From the NCBI GenBank assembly GCA_900539425.1, contig UQBX01000002.1, positions 104,383 through 168,382 of the forward strand: 64,000 nt of DNA. Direction: 5' to 3'. The position numbers were made by a program, and so were the translations under genes. Below the pieces are notes generated by a model, which saw only the letters and a program-made list of their open reading frames with translations, was not told the DNA's origin and searched no databases. Shown here piece by piece: positions 43,516 to 51,857 of this stretch. Positions within the stretch are counted from its first letter, which is position 1. Every line of letters begins with the position of its first letter. This DNA comes from an uncultured Oscillospiraceae bacterium. Its GTDB lineage: Bacteria > Bacillota > Clostridia > Oscillospirales > Acutalibacteraceae.

Positions 43516-43842
43516 ATGATTAGTGTTACAACCCCCACCCTTGAAAACGGAATAATAGTTGAATATAAAGGCGTTGTTGCCGGAGAAGTTGTTGCCGGTG
43601 TAAACTTTTTAAAGGATTTCGGTGCGTCTATAAGAAATATTGTAGGCGGCAGGAGCCAGGGTTACGAGCAGGAACTTGTTGACGCAAGGGAAAAAGCAAT
43701 AAGAGAAATGGAAATGAGAGCTCAGCAGATGGGCGCTAATGCCGTTGTAGGTGTTGATATTGATTACGAAACTTTCGGCAATGCGGGAATGCTTATGGTA
43801 AGCGCATCAGGCACCGCTGTTGTAGTTAAAAACAAGGAATAA
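43516..43842 (+). CDS. YbjQ/UPF0145 heavy-metal-binding-like protein
   Basis: 108 residues: TPTLENGIIVEYKGVVAGEVVAGVN, a RNIVGGRSQGYEQELVDAREKAIREMEMRAQQMGANAVVGVDIDYET core and a terminal AVVVKNKE. The family (DUF74) forms beta/alpha pentamer-like assemblies of unknown function. A good AAGGAG site. Its place in the middle of the folate operon is unusual. Confidence 0.85.
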   Translation: MISVTTPTLENGIIVEYKGVVAGEVVAGVNFLKDFGASIRNIVGGRSQGYEQELVDAREKAIREMEMRAQQMGANAVVGVDIDYETFGNAGMLMVSASGTAVVVKNKE

Positions 43843-43844
43843 AG

Positions 43845-44207
43845 ATGGATAAGATAATTATTAAAGGTCTGCGCCTTTTCGCATATCACGGTGTAAATCC
43901 GGAGGAAAAGGAGCAGGGTCAGGATTTTGTGCTTGATATTGCCGTAAGCGTAAATATGAACAGAGCTTGCAGCAGCGATGATGTGGAAGATACCGTTTCA
44001 TACGCAAAAATAGTTAAAACCGTGCGCCGTGTTTTCACCGCAGAAAAATATAATCTTATAGAAAAATGCGCTGACGTAACGGCAAAGGCAATTCTTGACG
44101 AATATCCCGCCGTATTTTCAGTTGATTTAACTCTTAAAAAACCGCAGGCGCCCGTGAACGCGGATTTTGATTACATGGCGGTAAATATTGTAAGAAACAG
44201 GGATTAA
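43845..44207 (+). CDS. folB: dihydroneopterin aldolase
   Basis: 120 residues: IIIKGLRLFAYHGVNPEEKEQGQDFVLDI with the catalytic His/Tyr region, DTVSYAKIV, and the C-terminal LTLKKPQAPV. Two bases after the ybjQ-like stop. Confidence 0.95.
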   Translation: MDKIIIKGLRLFAYHGVNPEEKEQGQDFVLDIAVSVNMNRACSSDDVEDTVSYAKIVKTVRRVFTAEKYNLIEKCADVTAKAILDEYPAVFSVDLTLKKPQAPVNADFDYMAVNIVRNRD

Positions 44208-44211
44208 GCTT

Positions 44212-44700
44212 ATGAAATATGTTCTCGGCTTGGGCACGAATATGGGAGACAGACTTCAGAATTTAAAAAACGGCATTGCCGCTCTGGAGCTTGCTCCTAA
44301 AACCTCAGTAATAAAAAAATCGGCGGTATATGAAACATCGCCGGTGGGCTACGCAAGGCAGCAGGATTTCTTTAACTGCGCCGTAATGTGTGAAAGCGAG
44401 CTCAATGTGCATGAAATGCTTGGAATATGTCTTGGTATCGAATGCGGTCTGGGCAGGGTTCGCAATTTCAAAAACGGGCCGCGCATAATTGATATTGATC
44501 TTTTGCTTGCGGAAGATAAGATAATAAGAACGCCAAATCTGGTGGTGCCGCACCCGCAGCTAAAAGCCCGCCTTTTCGTGCTTTTGCCGCTGCTCGATAT
44601 TTTTGAGGACGGCAACGCATACGGCCTTGATTTTGCCTCTTTTATAGGGGATATAAAGGATCAGCGCATAAACAAAACAAAATTTTCACTTGATGATTAA
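44212..44700 (+). CDS. folK: 2-amino-4-hydroxy-6-hydroxymethyldihydropteridine pyrophosphokinase
   Basis: 162 residues: LGLGTNMGDRLQNLKNGIAALE, YETSPVGYARQQDFFNCAV, then GPRIIDIDLLLAEDKII and VPHPQLKARLFVLLPL, all HPPK signatures. Last gene of the operon; a terminator follows. Confidence 0.95.
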   Translation: MKYVLGLGTNMGDRLQNLKNGIAALELAPKTSVIKKSAVYETSPVGYARQQDFFNCAVMCESELNVHEMLGICLGIECGLGRVRNFKNGPRIIDIDLLLAEDKIIRTPNLVVPHPQLKARLFVLLPLLDIFEDGNAYGLDFASFIGDIKDQRINKTKFSLDD

Positions 44701-44712
44701 AATATGTAAAGC

Positions 44713-44739
44713 AAAACGGCGGAAAATCCGCCGTTTTTT
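44713..44739 (+). terminator. terminator of the folate operon
   Basis: AAAACGGCGG / CCGCCGTTTT stem with loop AAAAT, then TTCTTTT. Symmetric, so it can also end the small minus-strand gene next to it. Confidence 0.88.
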
Positions 44740-44774
44740 CTTTTGCGCCGCGGTATTTTGTTTTGCTGTTTTTG

Positions 44775-44951
44775 TTACATCATTGACGAAACTGTGTCAA
44801 CAAAATTTGAAACGGAATTTACCGCTTTCTGCATCGTTTTCTTGGTTTTGTGGCTGTTTGAGCCCATTGTGGCACTTGCGCCCATTATAACGGAGCCGAC
44901 TGCCATTGCAACGCCAAGACCTTTAACGATATTCTGCGTTTTCTTTTTCAT
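44775..44951 (-). CDS. small membrane protein of unknown function
   Basis: 58 residues beginning MKKKTQNIVKGLGVAMAVGSV with one hydrophobic segment (about 11-30), then a hydrophilic part with HKTKKTMQKAVNSVSNFVD and a Met-Met end. TGAGGAG ribosome site at 8-9 bases supports the ATG at 44951. Size and pattern resemble YtxH-type or other short helical membrane proteins; no family assignment. Confidence 0.7.
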   Translation of the reverse strand: MKKKTQNIVKGLGVAMAVGSVIMGASATMGSNSHKTKKTMQKAVNSVSNFVDTVSSMM

Positions 44952-45147
44952 AATTTTATATCTCCTCACAAAAAATTTGCGCTTTTCGCGCAATAATATT
45001 ATTTGCAAAAGAGTTTTTAGTACAGCTTAAAAATAATGCTAATCAATAATATTTTTAGAAAAAATCATAATTTTATTTTTTGCAAATTTTTTCCAAAAAA
45101 AATCCCCCCTCTTTCGAAGCGGGATAAAACGAAAAATTAAATTAAAA

Positions 45148-46089
45148 TCAGTCGTTTGCGTGGCCTGTTGCGCCGAATACAGCGTCAATCTTATGAGCAA
45201 CAACCTCTTCAATGAGTTCTCTTGCAGGAGTAAGATACTGACGGGGATCAAAGTGAGACGGATTTTCTGCAAAGTGCTTTCTGATAGCAGCAGTCATTGC
45301 GATACGGATATCTGAATCAACGTTGATCTTGCAAACAGCCATAGAAGCGGCTTTGCGGAGCATATCCTCGGGGATACCGATAGCGTCAGGCATCTCACCG
45401 CCGTACTCGTTGATCATCTTAATGTGATCCTGGTTAACTGAAGAAGCGCCGTGAAGAACGATCGGGAAACCGGGCAGCTTTTTGCCTACTTCTTCAAGAA
45501 TATCAAATCTGAGCTGAGGCTTCTGGCCGGGCTTAAACTTGTATGCGCCGTGGCTTGTGCCGATTGCGATAGCAAGTGAATCTACGCCTGTTCTTGTAAC
45601 GAAATCATAAACCTCTTCAGGTCTTGTGTAGGAAGCGTTTTCAGCGTCAACCTTAACATCATCCTCAACGCCTGCAAGTGTGCCGAGCTCGCCCTCAACA
45701 ACAACGCCGTGAGCGTGAGCATATTCAACAACTTTCTTTGTGAGAGCAACGTTCTCTTCATAAGGAAGTGAAGAACCGTCAATCATAACTGATGTGAAAC
45801 CGCCGTCAATGCAGTCTTTGCAGGTTTCAAAATCCGGGCCGTGGTCAAGGTGAAGAGCGATGGGAAGACCTGTTTCCTCTGCCGCTGCCTTTACCATTGC
45901 AACAAGATAGCCGTGGGAAGCGTATTTGCGGGCGCCTGCTGAGCACTGAAGGATAACGGGAGCGTTAAGCTTCTTTGCAGCGCGGGTAATGCCCTGCACG
46001 ATTTCCATATTGTTTACGTTGAAAGCGCCGATTGCGTAGCCGCCTTCGTATGCTTTTTCAAACATTTCTTTTGTTGTAACAAGTGGCAT
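45148..46089 (-). CDS. fba: class II fructose-bisphosphate aldolase
   Basis: 313 residues, zinc aldolase of glycolysis. Metal histidines are in LHLDHGPDFETC, in GTSHGAYKF and in IVLHGASS; the N-terminal AFNVNNMEIVQGI and the loop region are typical. AGGAG ribosome site. A weak terminator (GC stem with an eight-T run on the minus strand, 45098-45124) follows. The 285-base gap upstream shows only the ribU terminator. Confidence 0.95.
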   Translation of the reverse strand: MPLVTTKEMFEKAYEGGYAIGAFNVNNMEIVQGITRAAKKLNAPVILQCSAGARKYASHGYLVAMVKAAAEETGLPIALHLDHGPDFETCKDCIDGGFTSVMIDGSSLPYEENVALTKKVVEYAHAHGVVVEGELGTLAGVEDDVKVDAENASYTRPEEVYDFVTRTGVDSLAIAIGTSHGAYKFKPGQKPQLRFDILEEVGKKLPGFPIVLHGASSVNQDHIKMINEYGGEMPDAIGIPEDMLRKAASMAVCKINVDSDIRIAMTAAIRKHFAENPSHFDPRQYLTPARELIEEVVAHKIDAVFGATGHAND

Positions 46090-46313
46090 TTTTATTATCT
46101 CCTGTTCTTTATTTGAATTTCTTTAGAAATTCATACAGTCATATTATACTGCATTGATAAAAAAATAGCAATTAATAATGCAAACAATTTTTATTTTTAC
46201 CGTAAAAAGAGCACAAACAGCGGCGCCTATTTTTGTGTATTTTTTCCGAAAAGCGTAAAAACACAAACTTGCTGAGAAAACACAAAGATAAAACGCCGTG
46301 TCGTTATTAAATG

Positions 46314-46342
46314 AAAAAAGCCGCCTGAACGGCAGCTTTTTT
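46314..46342 (-). terminator. terminator of ribU
   Basis: AAAAAGC(C)GCC / GGC(A)GCTTTTTT hairpin with one mismatch, 33 bases past the ribU stop on the minus strand. Confidence 0.75.
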
Positions 46343-46374
46343 GCATTGTATAAATATTTATGTCAAAAATATTT

Positions 46375-46971
46375 TTACATTTTTTTGATAAGCTTTTCAA
46401 GCGGTTTGTAGATTATTGACGTAATGATTACGGAAATCAGACCTTTTGCAATTGTGAAAGGCACGTTGAAAACGATAAGCGCTTCGGCAATTGATTTTGT
46501 GGACGGTCTGATTGCCTGATACATCTGAAGTATCGCCTCCTGAGGGAAGCCCATAACAGAGTAATAAAGCGGGTAGATAATAAAATTGTTTACAGGGAAT
46601 GAAACGATACCCATGATAACCGCGCCCGCAACGCCGCCGATAAGAACGCCTTTAATATTCGGCATTTTCTTATAGATAAGCCCTGCCGTAAGCACGAAAG
46701 ACGCGCTCAGTATAAAGTTTGAAAGTTCGCCGATACCCGCGCTTGAGCCCATAAATATGTGGATAACATTTCTGATGAGCGTGATAAGAACACCGGCAAG
46801 CGGCCCGCACACAAATGCGCCTATAAAGCCCGGCAGGTCTGAAAAGTCAAGCTTTATAAAGCTGGGAATAAACGGCAGCGGTATCTCAAGCATCTGCAGG
46901 ATAACACCGATTGCCGCAAGCATTGCGGAAATGGCAATTTTTCTTGTGAGTGTTTTTGATGATTGTTTCAT
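46375..46971 (-). CDS. ribU: riboflavin ECF transporter S component RibU
   Basis: 198 residues with six hydrophobic segments: KIAISAMLAAIGVILQMLEIPLPFIP, FSDLPGFIGAFVCGPLAGVLI, and the C-terminal amphipathic KPLEKLIKKM. Substrate-binding S unit of an energy-coupling-factor vitamin transporter; the energising module is encoded elsewhere. Its leader carries an FMN riboswitch, which sets the substrate as riboflavin/FMN. Good AAGGAG site. Confidence 0.93.
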   Translation of the reverse strand: MKQSSKTLTRKIAISAMLAAIGVILQMLEIPLPFIPSFIKLDFSDLPGFIGAFVCGPLAGVLITLIRNVIHIFMGSSAGIGELSNFILSASFVLTAGLIYKKMPNIKGVLIGGVAGAVIMGIVSFPVNNFIIYPLYYSVMGFPQEAILQMYQAIRPSTKSIAEALIVFNVPFTIAKGLISVIITSIIYKPLEKLIKKM

Positions 46972-47014
46972 ATTGCATTCTCCTTCCGGCTTTCAGCCAA
47001 AGGGCAAAAGAGAA

Positions 47015-47042
47015 GCCCCGATATATACAGCTATATCGGGGC
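47015..47042 (-). terminator. FMN riboswitch expression-platform terminator
   Basis: On the minus strand GCCCCGATATA / TATATCGGGGC with loop GCTGTA, then TTCTCTTTT. It lies between the aptamer and ribU, so FMN binding likely favours termination. Confidence 0.85.
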
Positions 47043-47090
47043 GCAAATGTTGTGCAATATATAATTAGGTTATATATTATGTAAACATTT

Positions 47091-47198
47091 TCTCTCATCC
47101 GGACTTTAACCGTCGGTATCGGAGTTTCACCGATTCGGCCGCTTTCGCGGTTCGCAGACTTTACTGCCGGTGGGGAATTTCGCCCCGCCCTGAAAATA
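47091..47198 (-). promoter_or_regulatory. FMN riboswitch (RFN element) upstream of ribU
   Basis: On the minus strand the conserved RFN blocks appear in order: TTCAGGGCGGGGCGAAATTC, CCCACCGGCAGTAAAGTCTG, CGAACCGCGAAAGCGG, CGGTGAAACTCCGATACCGA and GGTTAAAGTCCGGATGAGAG. Every hallmark of the aptamer is present. It responds to FMN and controls ribU. Confidence 0.97.
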
Positions 47199-47210
47199 TT
47201 TGTTATCAGT

Positions 47211-47239
47211 ATTATATGCCCGGCAGTGCTTTTTGTCAA
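47211..47239 (-). promoter_or_regulatory. sigma-A promoter of ribU
   Basis: On the minus strand consensus TTGACA, 17-base spacer, consensus TATAAT, transcription start just before the aptamer. Confidence 0.85.
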
Positions 47240-47259
47240 TAAAATTACAAATTTTTTTA

Positions 47260-47293
47260 AAAGAAAAAGGCGGCGGAAATCTCTCCGCCGCCT
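47260..47293 (-). terminator. terminator of glyS-DUF975 transcript
   Basis: AGGCGGCGGA / TCCGCCGCCT stem with AATCTC loop and a TTTTTCTTTT end on the minus strand. Confidence 0.88.
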
Positions 47294-47316
47294 AAATTAT
47301 AAAATGATTTTATTGA

Positions 47317-48966
47317 TTATAAATTGTTGTTTTCCTCACCGTCTGCGGTATCAGTTGTTTCTTTAGGCGCCGCTGTTTCCGGCTGTGTTTCCTCTGGCGT
47401 CAGTTTAACTGTTTCCTGAGGTTCTTCGGGTTCCTGCGGCTCCTCGGGCTCAGTCGGCTCGGTGAAATTCTCGGCAGGTTCCTGCATCTCTGCAAAATCA
47501 GGCTCCTTTGGCTCTTCAGGCTCGCTAACCGTTATCTGCGGCTGAGCGCCTGTTTCAAGAGGTGTCTGTTGTGCCGTGCTTTCGGGCGCGGCAGTGTTCT
47601 GCTGCGGCGCATCCTGCGATGTTTTGTTAAATTCACCGTACAGATCTCTTTCACCGCCCGCCGTGTTTTCTTCTCTCATTTTTGGAGTAAAGTAAACGGG
47701 TTTGAAAGGAGAGGGATATGCAGCCGAATACGGGTCAAATGTGCCCTGCGGCGGATTGTTCATGCCTTGAGGCTGATTAAAACCGCCCTGCTGATACGGT
47801 GCGCCCTGAACAGGCTGTTGGTAAGCCTGACCCTGCTGGTATGGCTGATTGTTGTTCATGCCCTGCGGCTGATTGAAACCGTTCTGCTGATACGGTGCGC
47901 CCTGAACAGGCTGCTGGTAAGGCTGACCCTGCTGATAAGGCTGATTGTAAGCCTGACCCTGCGGTTGATAATAATTACCGCTCTGCTGATTTTGATAACC
48001 GTTTGCATTTTGGTAAACTCTGTTCATTTTTTGTGCGTCAGACAGGAAATCAAGCTCCGTAACTGCGCCCGTTGCAAGTGCCCTTCTCTTAAAGTTTTCG
48101 TAATAGAGCGCCTGCGTTGTGTAAATATACGGGTAAACATAGATTATCGGGAAAATGAAGACGCAAAGGAAAAGCCACGGTAAAAAGCTGAGGTCAAGCG
48201 CAAAAAGCTCTGTGCGGTGGCCTTTTACTATCTTTTTGCTGAGTTTTATTGCCTGCCACGGTGAAAGCTCGGGGTATTCGCTCATTAATTCGTTTACGAA
48301 ATACGAACTGTAAAGGAATACTATTCCCGGAACAATAAACAGGAAGCAAAGCGCAACATATAATATCATTCTGAGCAGATATACAGCAAGCTTTTTCAGA
48401 TATGTAACTTTGAATGCATTTCTGAAGATTGATTTCAGCCCGTTTGAAAACTCATAGTCTTTGCCGTTTACAAACTCAACATAGAAATAGTTAAGAGCAA
48501 GGCTGAGCGGCGCAAGGAATATTATGTAAACATAACTGAGCAAACCTGCGGCATTGAAACGGAAATATACCGAACCGCCTCCGCTCGGCGCGGCGTTGGT
48601 GCTGTTTTCGGTCATCGGCACCGCCTGCTGAGCATCAGACGCGGCTGTGCCGAAGTTGTTGAAATCATCAGCGTAACTGCTGCCGTCAGAACTGCCGAAA
48701 TTGTTAAAATCATCGGCGTACTGGCTGTTGCTGTCCGTACCGAAATTATCGTTGAAATAATCCTCGTAATCTCCGTAGTAATCGTCTGAAAAATCCTCAT
48801 AGTAATTAGTCAAACTATCTAAGTTGTTAAAATAAACACCCAGATAAACGCCCTGACCGATTGATAAAATGAGCATTATTACAAAAGTAATTGCAAAAAG
48901 CTTCAAAGTTCTGTGCCGAATAAGCTGTTTTGCCTGCTGCTTTATAAGGCTTCTGTCAAGCCACAT
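47317..48966 (-). CDS. DUF975 family membrane protein with repetitive cytoplasmic tail
   Basis: 549 residues. N-terminal RSLIKQQAKQLIRHRTLKLF and the membrane part (hydrophobic helices at about 22-42, 140-165, 200-230, 265-290) match DUF975 integral membrane proteins. An extracellular Asp/Asn/Tyr loop with YADDFNNFG repeats is inserted near 55-115. The C-terminal 240 residues are a Gln/Pro/Tyr/Gly repeat (32-residue unit, twice) and then an acidic Pro/Glu tail. The start has no strong ribosome site; it is 26 bases after glyS and may be read from the same transcript. Function unknown. Confidence 0.8.
   Translation of the reverse strand: MWLDRSLIKQQAKQLIRHRTLKLFAITFVIMLILSIGQGVYLGVYFNNLDSLTNYYEDFSDDYYGDYEDYFNDNFGTDSNSQYADDFNNFGSSDGSSYADDFNNFGTAASDAQQAVPMTENSTNAAPSGGGSVYFRFNAAGLLSYVYIIFLAPLSLALNYFYVEFVNGKDYEFSNGLKSIFRNAFKVTYLKKLAVYLLRMILYVALCFLFIVPGIVFLYSSYFVNELMSEYPELSPWQAIKLSKKIVKGHRTELFALDLSFLPWLFLCVFIFPIIYVYPYIYTTQALYYENFKRRALATGAVTELDFLSDAQKMNRVYQNANGYQNQQSGNYYQPQGQAYNQPYQQGQPYQQPVQGAPYQQNGFNQPQGMNNNQPYQQGQAYQQPVQGAPYQQGGFNQPQGMNNPPQGTFDPYSAAYPSPFKPVYFTPKMREENTAGGERDLYGEFNKTSQDAPQQNTAAPESTAQQTPLETGAQPQITVSEPEEPKEPDFAEMQEPAENFTEPTEPEEPQEPEEPQETVKLTPEETQPETAAPKETTDTADGEENNNL
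47761..47952 (-). repeat. 96-base tandem repeat, two copies, inside the DUF975 gene
   Basis: Two near-identical 96-base units encode the 32-residue Q/P/Y/G-rich repeat (QPYQQGQPYQQPVQGAPYQQ and on). Copy number could vary by slippage. Confidence 0.8.
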
Positions 48967-48992
48967 AAAATCACATCAACTTTCTTTGTGTG

Positions 48993-50375
48993 TTAAAATT
49001 CGATTTTTTCTTCAATATATTTTTCAAGCTCGGCAATCGGAATTCTTACCTGTTCCATTGTATCTCTGTCACGTACTGTTACGCAGCCGTCCTCAACGGA
49101 ATCAAAGTCATAGGTAACGCACAGAGGCGTGCCTATCTCATCCTGCCTGCGGTAACGCTTGCCGATAGAGCCTGCGTCATCATAATCAACGCTGAATTTC
49201 TTTGCAAGATTTTCAAATACTTCGCCTGCCTGCTCGCTGAGTTTCTTTGAAAGCGGCAGAACAGCGCATTTAAACGGAGCAAGAGCGGGATGGAAACGCA
49301 TAACCACACGTTTGTCGTTCTTTGCCTCGTCAACTACTTCCTCGTCATAAGCCTCTGTGAGCACGGCAAGGAAAAGTCTTTCTACGCCGAGTGAAGGCTC
49401 AATAACATAAGGCACATATTTTTCATTTGATTCCTGGTCAAAATACTCAAGATTTTTGCCGCTCGTCTTGATATGCTGGGTAAGGTCATAATCAGTTCTG
49501 TCCGCAATACCCCAGAGTTCGCCCCAGCCGAACGGGAAGAGATATTCAAAGTCTGTTGTTGCCTTTGAATAGAATGAAAGCTCTTCTTTCTCATGGTCGC
49601 GAAGACGCAGATTGTCTTTGCTGATGTTAAGAGAATAAAGGAAGTCGCGGCAGAATGAACGCCAGTAGTCAAACCACTCAAGGTCTGTGCCGGGCTTGCA
49701 GAAGAACTCAAGCTCCATCTGCTCAAATTCTCTTACTCTGAATATGAATTTACCGGGTGTTATCTCGTTTCTGAAAGATTTGCCCACCTGAGCAACGCCG
49801 AAAGGAACTTTCTTTCTTGTTGTTCTCTGAATGTTGGCAAAGTTTACAAAGATGCCCTGTGCTGTTTCGGGGCGGAGATAAATTTCGTCTTTTGTATCCT
49901 CGGTTACACCCTGGAATGTTTTGAACATAAGGTTGAACTGGCGGATGTCAGTGAAATTGTGCGCGCCGCAGTTGGGGCACGGTATGTTGTGCTCTTTGAT
50001 ATAAGCACTCATTTCCTCGTTGCTCCAGCCGGCAACATTTGTGCCGTCAAAATTCTCAATAAGGTCATCTGCTCTGTGGCGTGTTTTACACTCACAGCAG
50101 TCCATAAGCGGGTCTGAGAATCCGCCCAGATGACCGCTGGCAACCCATGTCTGCGGGTTCATAAGAATAGCGGAGTCAAGACCAACATTGTACTTGTTTT
50201 CCTGAATGAATTTTTTGCGCCACGCGTTTTTAATATTGTTTTTAAGCTCTACGCCGAGCGGGCCGAAATCCCATGTGTTTGCAAGGCCGCCGTAGATTTC
50301 GGAGCCGGGATATACAAAACCTCTGCCTTTGCAGAGCGCAACAAGCGCGTCAAGCGATTTTTCCGTGTTTTTCAT
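48993..50375 (-). CDS. glyS: glycyl-tRNA synthetase (homodimeric type)
   Basis: 460 residues, class II alpha2 GlyRS. Motifs: GFVYPGSEIYGGLANTWDFGPLG, RPETAQGIFVNFANI, motif 2 QVGKSFRNEITPGKFIFRVREFEQME, motif 3 VIEPSLGVERLFLAVL and the anticodon-binding KYRRQDEIGTP-like KRYRRQDEIGTPLCVTYD. Good AAGGAG site. No T-box leader was seen in the 150-base upstream gap. Confidence 0.95.
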   Translation of the reverse strand: MKNTEKSLDALVALCKGRGFVYPGSEIYGGLANTWDFGPLGVELKNNIKNAWRKKFIQENKYNVGLDSAILMNPQTWVASGHLGGFSDPLMDCCECKTRHRADDLIENFDGTNVAGWSNEEMSAYIKEHNIPCPNCGAHNFTDIRQFNLMFKTFQGVTEDTKDEIYLRPETAQGIFVNFANIQRTTRKKVPFGVAQVGKSFRNEITPGKFIFRVREFEQMELEFFCKPGTDLEWFDYWRSFCRDFLYSLNISKDNLRLRDHEKEELSFYSKATTDFEYLFPFGWGELWGIADRTDYDLTQHIKTSGKNLEYFDQESNEKYVPYVIEPSLGVERLFLAVLTEAYDEEVVDEAKNDKRVVMRFHPALAPFKCAVLPLSKKLSEQAGEVFENLAKKFSVDYDDAGSIGKRYRRQDEIGTPLCVTYDFDSVEDGCVTVRDRDTMEQVRIPIAELEKYIEEKIEF

Positions 50376-50546
50376 TGATTGTTCTCCTTGGTAATATAGT
50401 AATACATTATTATAATATCATACACAAATTGAATATACAACAAGATTTTTCCTTATTTTGCCCATTTTATGCGGCAAACAGAGTTTGCGTGCGTTGCGAA
50501 AAATACTGCGCCGCTGTATAATATATAATTGAAAGGGGGCGGCAGT

Positions 50547-51764
50547 ATGGCAGAGCGTATTATTTTTCATATTGATGTAAACAGCGCGTTTCTTTCGTGG
50601 ACCGCGGCAAAAATGGTGCGTGACGGAAGTCCCGATATCCGCCTTGTGCCGTCCGTTATAAGCGGCAGCCCCGATAAACGCACAAGCGTTGTGCTGGCAA
50701 AATCCATACCCGCAAAGAAATACGGCGTCAAAACGGGCGAGCCTGTTTCATCCGCGCTGAGAAAATGCCCGTCGCTTGTTACGGCGCCGCCTGATTTCAA
50801 ACTGTATTCAGATTGTTCGGCAAAGTTTATGGATATTTGCCGCGCCTATACGCCGTGCCTTGAAAAATTTTCAATAGACGAATGTTTTCTTGATATGAGC
50901 GGCACGGAAAATATCTATCCCGATATAGTTGCCGTGGCTTATGAGATAAAGGATAAAATAAAAAACGAACTCGGTTTTACCGTGAATGTGGGCATAGGTT
51001 CAAACAAACTGCTTGCGAAAATGGCAAGTGATTTTGAAAAGCCCGATAAAGTTCACACGCTTTTTTCATATGAGATAGAAAATAAAATGTGGTGCCTGCC
51101 CGTTTCCGATTTGCTGTATCTGGGCAGGGCAACGGCGCAGAAACTTGAAAAAATAAGTATAAAAACAATAGGCGAACTTGCCGCCGCCGATATAGCGGTG
51201 CTGAGGTCAACGGTTGGCACAAAAGCGGGCGAACAGCTTCATAATTACGCAAACGGCATAGACGATTCGCCTGTAAGCGATACGCCTCGGGAGGTAAAAA
51301 GCTACGGCCACTCCGTTACCGTGGAGGAAAACGTTTCCGATTTCAAAACGGCAAACAGCCTTTTGCTTGCGCTGACGGACGCGGCGGCTTCCCGAATGAG
51401 GGCGGGCGGATGCAGAGCATATAATATTTCCGTAAATATCAGGAATAACGCTTTTAAAAACAAATCGCACCAGCGCGCGCTGAACTCACCCACTGATGTC
51501 ACTCAGGATATTTACGCTGTTGTTAAAGAACTTTTTGCCGAAATCTGGAACGGCGATCCGCTCAGACTGCTCGGCGTTACTCTTTCAGACCTTACTAAAG
51601 ACGGGGGCGAGCAGATAAGCCTTTTCGGCTCCGAAAAGGGAACAGACAGCGAAAAACTAAAAAAAGTGGACGCCGCTGTTGACGCTATCAGAAACAAATT
51701 CGGCGATTCAAAAATACTGCTCGGCTCAACAATGAACACAAAAAGACCCAAGAAAAAGAATTGA
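50547..51764 (+). CDS. dinB: DNA polymerase IV (Y-family)
   Basis: 405 residues. Catalytic acidic residues in FHIDVNSAFLSW and FSIDECFLDMSG, YGVKTGEPV, and the little-finger C-terminal half. Error-prone lesion-bypass polymerase. A terminal clamp-binding-like QISLFGSEKG motif is present, suitable for the DnaN in this window. ATG 50547 (MAERIIFHID) has GGGGGC upstream; a TTG 18 bases earlier is less likely. The -10 ACTGCGCCGC gap region shows no LexA box I can recognise. Confidence 0.92.
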   Translation: MAERIIFHIDVNSAFLSWTAAKMVRDGSPDIRLVPSVISGSPDKRTSVVLAKSIPAKKYGVKTGEPVSSALRKCPSLVTAPPDFKLYSDCSAKFMDICRAYTPCLEKFSIDECFLDMSGTENIYPDIVAVAYEIKDKIKNELGFTVNVGIGSNKLLAKMASDFEKPDKVHTLFSYEIENKMWCLPVSDLLYLGRATAQKLEKISIKTIGELAAADIAVLRSTVGTKAGEQLHNYANGIDDSPVSDTPREVKSYGHSVTVEENVSDFKTANSLLLALTDAAASRMRAGGCRAYNISVNIRNNAFKNKSHQRALNSPTDVTQDIYAVVKELFAEIWNGDPLRLLGVTLSDLTKDGGEQISLFGSEKGTDSEKLKKVDAAVDAIRNKFGDSKILLGSTMNTKRPKKKN

Positions 51765-51770
51765 AAAAAT

Positions 51771-51800
51771 AAAGGCGCACGGAAAACAGTGCGCCTTTTA
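51771..51800 (+). terminator. terminator of dinB
   Basis: AAAGGCGCAC / GTGCGCCTTT stem with loop GGAAAACA-like, then TTTAATTT. Confidence 0.85.
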
Positions 51801-51857
51801 ATTTGTGTTATTTGATTTTATGTTGAAAGATTTTTGCCTGTGGCAATTTAGTCTTTG

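Noticed and set aside
50376..50546. T-box leader for glyS
   Set aside because: No T-box sequence or specifier-loop structure seen.
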